A stretch of 64,000 nucleotides of DNA from Magicicada septendecula (taxonomy: Eukaryota; Arthropoda; Insecta; Hemiptera; Cicadidae): contig CM068367.1 of assembly GCA_034769895.1 (NCBI GenBank), forward strand, positions 89,614,399-89,678,398, given 5' to 3'. Made by a program: the position numbers and the translations under genes. Position 1 is the first letter of the stretch; each line of letters opens with the position of its first letter. Of this stretch, positions 58,603-64,000 are shown in pieces. The notes below the pieces were generated by a model. The model saw only the letters and a program-made list of their open reading frames with translations. It searched no databases and had not been told where the DNA came from.

Positions 58603-58672
58603 GGGGAATGTTGAGTTGGGCCCACGGTCAGTGATGTCCATAAAAGGACGGTTGAGTTGGGCCCATGGTCAG
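58603..58672 (+). repeat. Left TIR with duplicated core
   Basis: TTGAGTTGGGCCCACGGTCA at 58611 and TTGAGTTGGGCCCATGGTCA at 58652. The right end has a single copy. Repeated subterminal motifs are often transposase binding sites; that role is inferred. Confidence 0.8.
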
Positions 58673-58950
58673 CTCGGAGTGAGGGTCGAATTGCCCCCAT
58701 GGAACTGCCCCCAGTAGTCACGACTTTTGGTAATCAGTTAAAATATACAGTTAAAATAAGTTTTAAATGCGGCGTAGAGTCCGTACTCAAAACTTCGTAT
58801 TTCAAGCCTCAATGCAGGGGTGGGGAAGACCCTGGTAACTTGCTGTCATTGTTTTGACCGGGCGAGTGGCATTCCGTTGGAATTCCCAATACTGCCGCCC
58901 CCACACTCCCTTCAACCCCTTGCACATTTCTTCACATTCAGTCTGTTACC

Positions 58951-60338
58951 ATGAGTGAGAGCAGTGCAAACATGTTTTCTATGCTAATTGAGAAAGGTTT
59001 CAAATTAGTAGTTTTGGAGGGTTTTAAGTTTTCGAAAAATAGAAGAACACAGTGCGGTCAAAAGTGGCGTTGTGTTAAAAAAAAGTTGTTCCGCGCAATT
59101 ATTTACAGATGATGATGGTGATGTTTTGTTCAAAGCCGTTGGTGAGCATAACCATGAACCGTGCCCGAACTTACACAGGGAGTACATTTCCAACAGTGCG
59201 AAGCGCAAGGCGACCGAAACTTTATCCGAACCGCCCGCAAAAGTGTTAAAACAAGAAATTGTGTCTGCGCCTGAAGATATTAGTAACCAAATGACACGTG
59301 ATGACATGGATCGAGCGCGAAGAAACCTCAACCACGCAAAAAGAAGTAAGCTTCCTCCTCTTCCTAAATGCATCAGTGACGTCCACGACGCTTTGGACAG
59401 CATTCCGATCACGATTACTCAAGGTGAGGAAATGTTGCTGTCAAACTTAAGAGAGGAAAGCATTGTTGTTTTCTGCCCCAAAAGCAACTCGGAATATCTT
59501 GCAAAAATTGATAATATTTTCATGGATGGTACTTTTACCTATGCACCAAAGTACTTTTATCAATATTTTACTATTCACGGCGTAGATAATGGCAACTATT
59601 TTCCGCTTGTTTTTTGTTTATTGCCCAACAAGACAGAAGAAACGTACAAAAGCCTATTTAATCATCTGAAATCAAAGTGCGAGGAGTATAAGTTGCACTT
59701 CAATCCAAAACACATAACAGTTGACTTTGAGATAGCGCTTCAAAATGCTGTCCGATCATCTTGGCCTTCAGTACATGTGAGAGGCTGCAGGTTCCACCTG
59801 TCCCAGGCCTGGTGGAGAAAAATTCAACAGCTTGGATTGAGCCAGGAATACAAAAATGAGACATCGGAAGCCGGAAAATGGTTGCACTGGGTGTTTGGTT
59901 TAAGTATGTTGGACGCTGGTCAGGTGGAGGACTTAATGTCCATACAACCCCCCGAACGTCGAGGAGTTCTCTAACTACCTAGTAGAGAACTACATTGATA
60001 GCAGCTCTTCATTTCCCCCAAGTCTATGGGCATCATCGTCCACTTCTTCAGAAAGGACAACGAATGCATGTGAGTCGTTCTATGACAAATTTGGAAGAAA
60101 TTTCTATCACCCCCATCCTAATATCTTCGTCTTTTTCGAGGCAATTAAGAACGTTCAGATCGATACCTACATTGGCATTCTAAGTGCACCAAGTACTCGA
60201 AAAATCACTAACGGACGGTACAAGAAGAGACTTCAGTTTTTGGAAACTCTGTACAATAAGTACATCTCTGGAGACATTTCTAGATTGCACTTCATAAAAT
60301 GCGTCTGTTATCAGTACAAGAAAGGACCATCAACTTAG
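58951..60338 (+). pseudogene. MULE transposase with FLYWCH zinc finger, two frameshifts
   Basis: The start ATG at 58951 follows the left TIR region. Residues 24-75 form a FLYWCH-type zinc finger (KWRCV, then EHNHEP) for DNA binding. The MULE catalytic domain follows: first Asp in FMDGTFTYAPKYF (59525), second Asp in ITVDFEIALQNAV (59723), a GCRFHLSQAWW motif with C-x2-H (59786-59797), and Glu in NACESFYDKFGRNF (60072). Reading needs two frame changes, one in A8 (59076-59083) and one in C6 (59948-59953). Otherwise about 460 codons are open to TAG at 60336. AATAAA at 60412 may serve polyadenylation. As sequenced it would not give full transposase, but both breaks are in homopolymers and could be base-calling errors. 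Confidence 0.85.
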
Positions 60339-61232
60339 ATTTCGTAATGAAATGCCCATCTACAAGGTAGGACGAACAAATATAGTTTTTCTATAAAAAG
60401 AAAAAATAATCAATAAAACACAAAACAAAAAAATTACAAAAACTAAAAAAAAATACAAAAACTAACAAAAAATTGACAAGGCCGGAAGGCCGCTCCTTAT
60501 ATTGGCCATATTGTCCTGTGTTATTATTGGGACAGTTGGTTTATATATGAGCGGAACAGAAGCCTTCACACTTCAAATGGACTTCAGGTGATCGAGTTCA
60601 TCGTTCAAAGGGAAATAACAGGTACGACTTCACTACTGTTTAAAATTGTTATTGGAATAATCATTCAAATAAATTTTTTTTTTACTATTTACTGATTTTT
60701 AGGGCTGATTTTTTGTTTTGTTTTTACAAGTAAAAAATAAAAACTTATGTCCACGCTTAAGACCGAGCAACCATTCTTAACAAATTCCTTTAAGAAACCA
60801 TCCGTAACAAAGGCCTAATGCACCAAAAGTGATTTATACACGTTTGGATTTGTTGTAGTAACTTAATTGGTTATTATTTTAGCATGGATTCTGTTTAGTT
60901 ATTAAGTAATGATTTAATCATAAATGAAAAATTTTTTTAACCTTATTTCATGTTTGTTAAAAAGACGTTTTAATTAAGACGTTATTATAGTAATCATTAA
61001 ATGGGGATGTAATAATTTCAATAACTGTCTTTAATTGATATTAAAATGTAATTTTGATACTTGTTAATATTAAGAAGGACATTCAAATAAAAACGAGCGG
61101 CCGAACATTAACAAATGGAGAAACCTACCCCACTGAACAGGGGCGCAACCCTTCGGGACCCTTCGAGGATCGACGGTAATCCGCAGGGGAATGTTTTGAT
61201 CGTGGGCCCAACTCAAACGTGCCCAAATTTAC

Positions 61233-62480
61233 AGGAATGCACTTGGACTTCAGAATAACCCGAAAAATCACATAACAAGGGAACGAAACAAATCGGTTTG
61301 TCAATCAAACAACAAAATTGGCTAATTGATAGAAAATTGCTATTGAAAATTGCAATTGTGAATAGAAAACAAAAATGTAATCTACACCAAAAAAACAGTA
61401 ACAACACCTGTTTGGTCATATGACATTGCGTTTGAGATAAGCAGTCTGTAATTCAAAGATCGCAGTCCAAAATATTTACAATGTTAGTAGGCGCACCATG
61501 ATAAGTGTCTAATCAAACACTTTACACGAATTTATGCGTAAAAGAGATAATTCAGATGAAGAGCAGTACACACCACTGCAAATTAGAGAAAGCCCATGAA
61601 AATACGTTATTGCAAACACTTTTGAAGAGACAGAGGTCAACAGAAAACTAAAAAAGTAGGTAGAAAGAAAAGTCTACTGACCTCATGTAAAACAAAATTG
61701 CCGAGGCTTTGTCGCTGGATATTTCCTCATCACGATACATTGCACGTTATAACACTAGTTTATAGAACACATAACTTAAATAAAAAATAAAAAAATACAA
61801 TGAGATGCCTCTTAATATCAAGCCGCTCCAGTGGAATGTCAATTTCAAATAACTCCATGAAACAGCTGAGGATACTTCGTCTTAGAATTGCAACATTTGC
61901 TGCCAGCAAAATGAAGCCTATTTTAAATTCAAAACCGATGGTTGTTATATGCATTACACAATGGCTATGTTTAAGAATTATTACAGCTGGTCGCATCTAA
62001 TAATACCAATAAAGACAGCAACAATTATAATAATAATAAAAACACTAATACGAAACTGTAGTTGAGAAGTGGTAACAAACAATAGTTGCTTATAATAAAC
62101 AATAACTCGCATTTTCATTGCAGCAACAAATTTATACATTGAGAGAGAAAAAATGTACATATTATTTTAGAGCATGAATATATTTTTTTTAGTTACAGCA
62201 ATCCTCGCTTCATGATGACCTGACTAACGTCGTTTTGGCATTGCATCGTATATCTATAAGCACCATTCCCCGTTACAAAGTTGCTAAGGCTTGTCTATAG
62301 CATTGTCGACGCTCCAACACTTCGATAAATATCCAGGAACTGAAAACAAACGATACTAAAAAAGCTTGTCACTCTCATGTGGAAAACTTACAAACTACGG
62401 TCTACTAGAATTTTCGTAAAGTCCTCATATCCGGTTTACCAACCTCTGTATTATTATTACAATGTATAGATATTTTATAT
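61233..62480. other. No gene recognised
   Basis: AT-rich. A 78-codon minus frame at 61760-61996 is hydrophobic and superficially like a receptor exon, but lacks convincing splice sites. Confidence 0.35.
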
Positions 62481-62660
62481 GAGCAGGGTTGTCAACATTT
62501 TCTGTGGCGGGGGAAGGGAAATTCAAATATGTGTTATATAGTGTATATAGTAAAATATATGATCAGGGTTACCAATCTTACATTATTGTGTGTGTATAGA
62601 GCAGATCTGCCAACATTTTTTTCTCTTCTGTAGTGGGAAATTCAAACTATATGATCATAA
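62481..62660. repeat. Two-copy diverged direct repeat, about 115-bp period
   Basis: GAGCAGGGTTGTCAACATTTT at 62480 and GAGCAGATCTGCCAACATTTT at 62599, each followed by a GTGG-GGGAAATTCAAA stretch. Confidence 0.55.
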
Positions 62661-62666
62661 TTGTTA

Positions 62667-62699
<33 letters not shown>

Positions 62700-62925
62700 G
62701 TTGTGTATGTCTCTCTCTCTCTCTGTGGTCAGTACCGTGCGCATGTATATGAAATTAGAAAGTTTATATTTATTCGACAAATATTAACGCCCTCTCTCTC
62801 TCTCAATCTCTCCCTCTCACTCTCACTTGTTTCAACTGTGTCAACAAATAGTAACGTCCTCTCTCTCTCTCACTCTCTCTCTCACTCTCACGCGTTTCAA
62901 CTATGCAAGGTTTCATACCCTTTCT

Positions 62926-62965
<40 letters not shown>
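62661..62965. repeat. (CT)n-rich microsatellite cluster
   Basis: Four or more (CT)n/(TC)n tracts separated by short spacers; some spacers recur (ACTCTCACTTGTTTCAACTG and ACTCTCACGCGTTTCAACTA). Confidence 0.9.
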
Positions 62966-63089
62966 CGTGTACATTGAGTAGTCGGTGTGATGAGTAAATA
63001 ATTTTAGCTCTCGCTCTCTCGTTGTCAAACGTCGTCTTCATTTTTCATGTATCAAATAATTAATTAATAGTTTTATAATGCAGTCAGTG

Positions 63090-63811
63090 TGATTGATCCT
63101 TGTTAGAAATATATATATATATATGGCAAATATTAACTATGTATGTGTGTTGTTGTCAATGAACTACTTACCTGTGTGCTGTTACCAGATGACAAATCCA
63201 TACGTTAACGGCTTAGCAATCTTCAATACGCTCTTCTTCATGTGGTACAATACTTCTGTTTAATGGGTACAGTTTACACACGCACATAGGTTCAGTGGTG
63301 TATAGCGAAATAAATTAAAATTATACACACACATGAAAACGGTGGTTGAAATTCATACAAATCGTCTGATGTAACAGTTCACAAAATAAATTAATTGTAC
63401 ACAACGGTGGTTGAAATTCATACAAATCTTCTGATGTAATAGTTCCCACAAGTAATACAGTTCACAAAAATAAAAAAAAATATAATCGTTCTAGTGTTAA
63501 CGTTTGCTACAACAGTACACACACGTAGGTTCAGTGGTGTATAGCGAAATAAATTAAATTATACACACATGAAAACGGTGGTTGAAATTCATACAAATCT
63601 TCTGATCTTGTTAGGAGGAGGTCTGTATATGATTTTAGAAATATATATATATTCGGCAAATATTAACTATGTATGTGTGTTGTTGTCAATGAAGTACTGA
63701 CAGGTGTCTACTCTCTTTCTCGCAGACGGCAGAAGAAATTCCTACTTTATAATGTAATTACCTGTGTGTGTGCTGTGACAGATGACAAATCCATACGTGA
63801 ACGGCTTAACA
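63090..63811. repeat. Block of interleaved direct repeats
   Basis: GGCAAATATTAACTATGTAT with TGTGTGTTGTTGTCAATGAA occurs at 63125 and 63655. GATGACAAATCCATACGT follows each, at 63188 and 63781. GGTTCAGTGGTGTATAGCGA occurs at 63290 and 63529. GGTGGTTGAAATTCATACAA occurs at 63342, 63407 and 63578. The order suggests at least two rounds of local duplication. Confidence 0.85.
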
Positions 63812-63913
<102 letters not shown>

Positions 63914-64000
63914 ACAGATGCGTCTTCGTTAGTAAAATGTACAAATCACATGACTTTATGTGAACGTCGAAGGGTACAAAGAAAATATGTAAAACAAAAA

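Larger units (their letters stand above)
58603..61224 (+). mobile_element. Structurally complete Mutator-type (FLYWCH/MULE) element, 2622 bp
   Basis: The left TIR 58603-58629 and right TIR 61198-61224 match at 22 of 27 positions in inverted orientation, including a perfect GAGTTGGGCCCAC core. AAATTTAC is directly repeated at the outer edges (58595-58602 and 61225-61232), an 8-bp target duplication typical of the Mutator superfamily. A further copy of the TIR core lies just inside the left end (58652-58672), 41 bp after the first. One transposase gene occupies 58951-60338. Both ends and the duplication are intact, so the insertion is fairly young. Confidence 0.9.

Noticed and set aside
59005..59412. 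Minus-strand 135-codon frame
   Set aside because: It lies antisense to the MULE transposase gene and has no domain of its own.
61760..61996. Minus-strand 78-codon frame that looks a little like a chemoreceptor exon
   Set aside because: No clear splice acceptor and donor bracket it, and no diagnostic motif is present.

Overview
The window is 64 kb of AT-rich eukaryotic DNA. It has no operons, no long host open reading frames and a dense load of transposon remains. The mobile families point to an arthropod, most likely an insect with a repeat-rich genome: LINE tails of the kind common in insects, Jockey-type reverse transcriptase pieces, mariner, IS630-like, Tigger, hAT and Mutator/FLYWCH transposases, and a gypsy-like solo LTR. 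The species cannot be named from the sequence. No rRNA, tRNA or complete host gene was recognised. One short candidate host exon (43305-43461) and one unexplained short ORF (7688-8146) are the only possible non-transposon coding pieces.

Layout. 0.5-8 kb: small inverted repeats, five LINE 3' fragments, a long hairpin and a GC-rich tandem duplication. 8.8-12.8 kb: an IS630-like transposase pseudogene, an inverted copy of the main repeat family, a hAT C-terminus and a LINE piece. 13.2-13.4 kb: two perfect X-box (RFX-type) motifs in a GC-rich patch. 13.8-17.8 kb: a Jockey fragment, a LINE tail abutting a solo LTR with an ATAT target duplication, and one complete copy of the main repeat family. 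18-38 kb: scattered LINE, mariner-like, Tigger-like and unclassified DNA transposon remnants, microsatellites, and a nearly perfect 66-bp-arm hairpin at 32.5 kb.

38.8-56.4 kb is dominated by one non-autonomous repeat family, here called the TATCGG/GGAAGTAA family after its ends. Copies carry a 5' hairpin, one or two modules with the palindrome ACCACAGTACTGTGGT and a GCCGAAACGTC motif, a (GT)n tract, a minisatellite with a period of about 160 bp, and a 3' terminal hairpin. Between 47.55 and 55.95 kb, five copies are fused head to tail with periods of 1608-1610 bp. They look identical apart from the (GT)n length. This array is the most unusual structure in the window.

56.8-61.2 kb holds a Tigger-like element with a TA duplication, a Jockey RT fragment, and a structurally complete 2622-bp Mutator-type element. 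That element has 27-bp TIRs, an 8-bp target duplication, and a FLYWCH plus MULE transposase gene broken only by two frameshifts at homopolymer runs. The last 1.5 kb is CT/CA microsatellite with duplicated blocks. Nothing here works together as a pathway; the window is a record of nested insertion, tandem amplification and decay.
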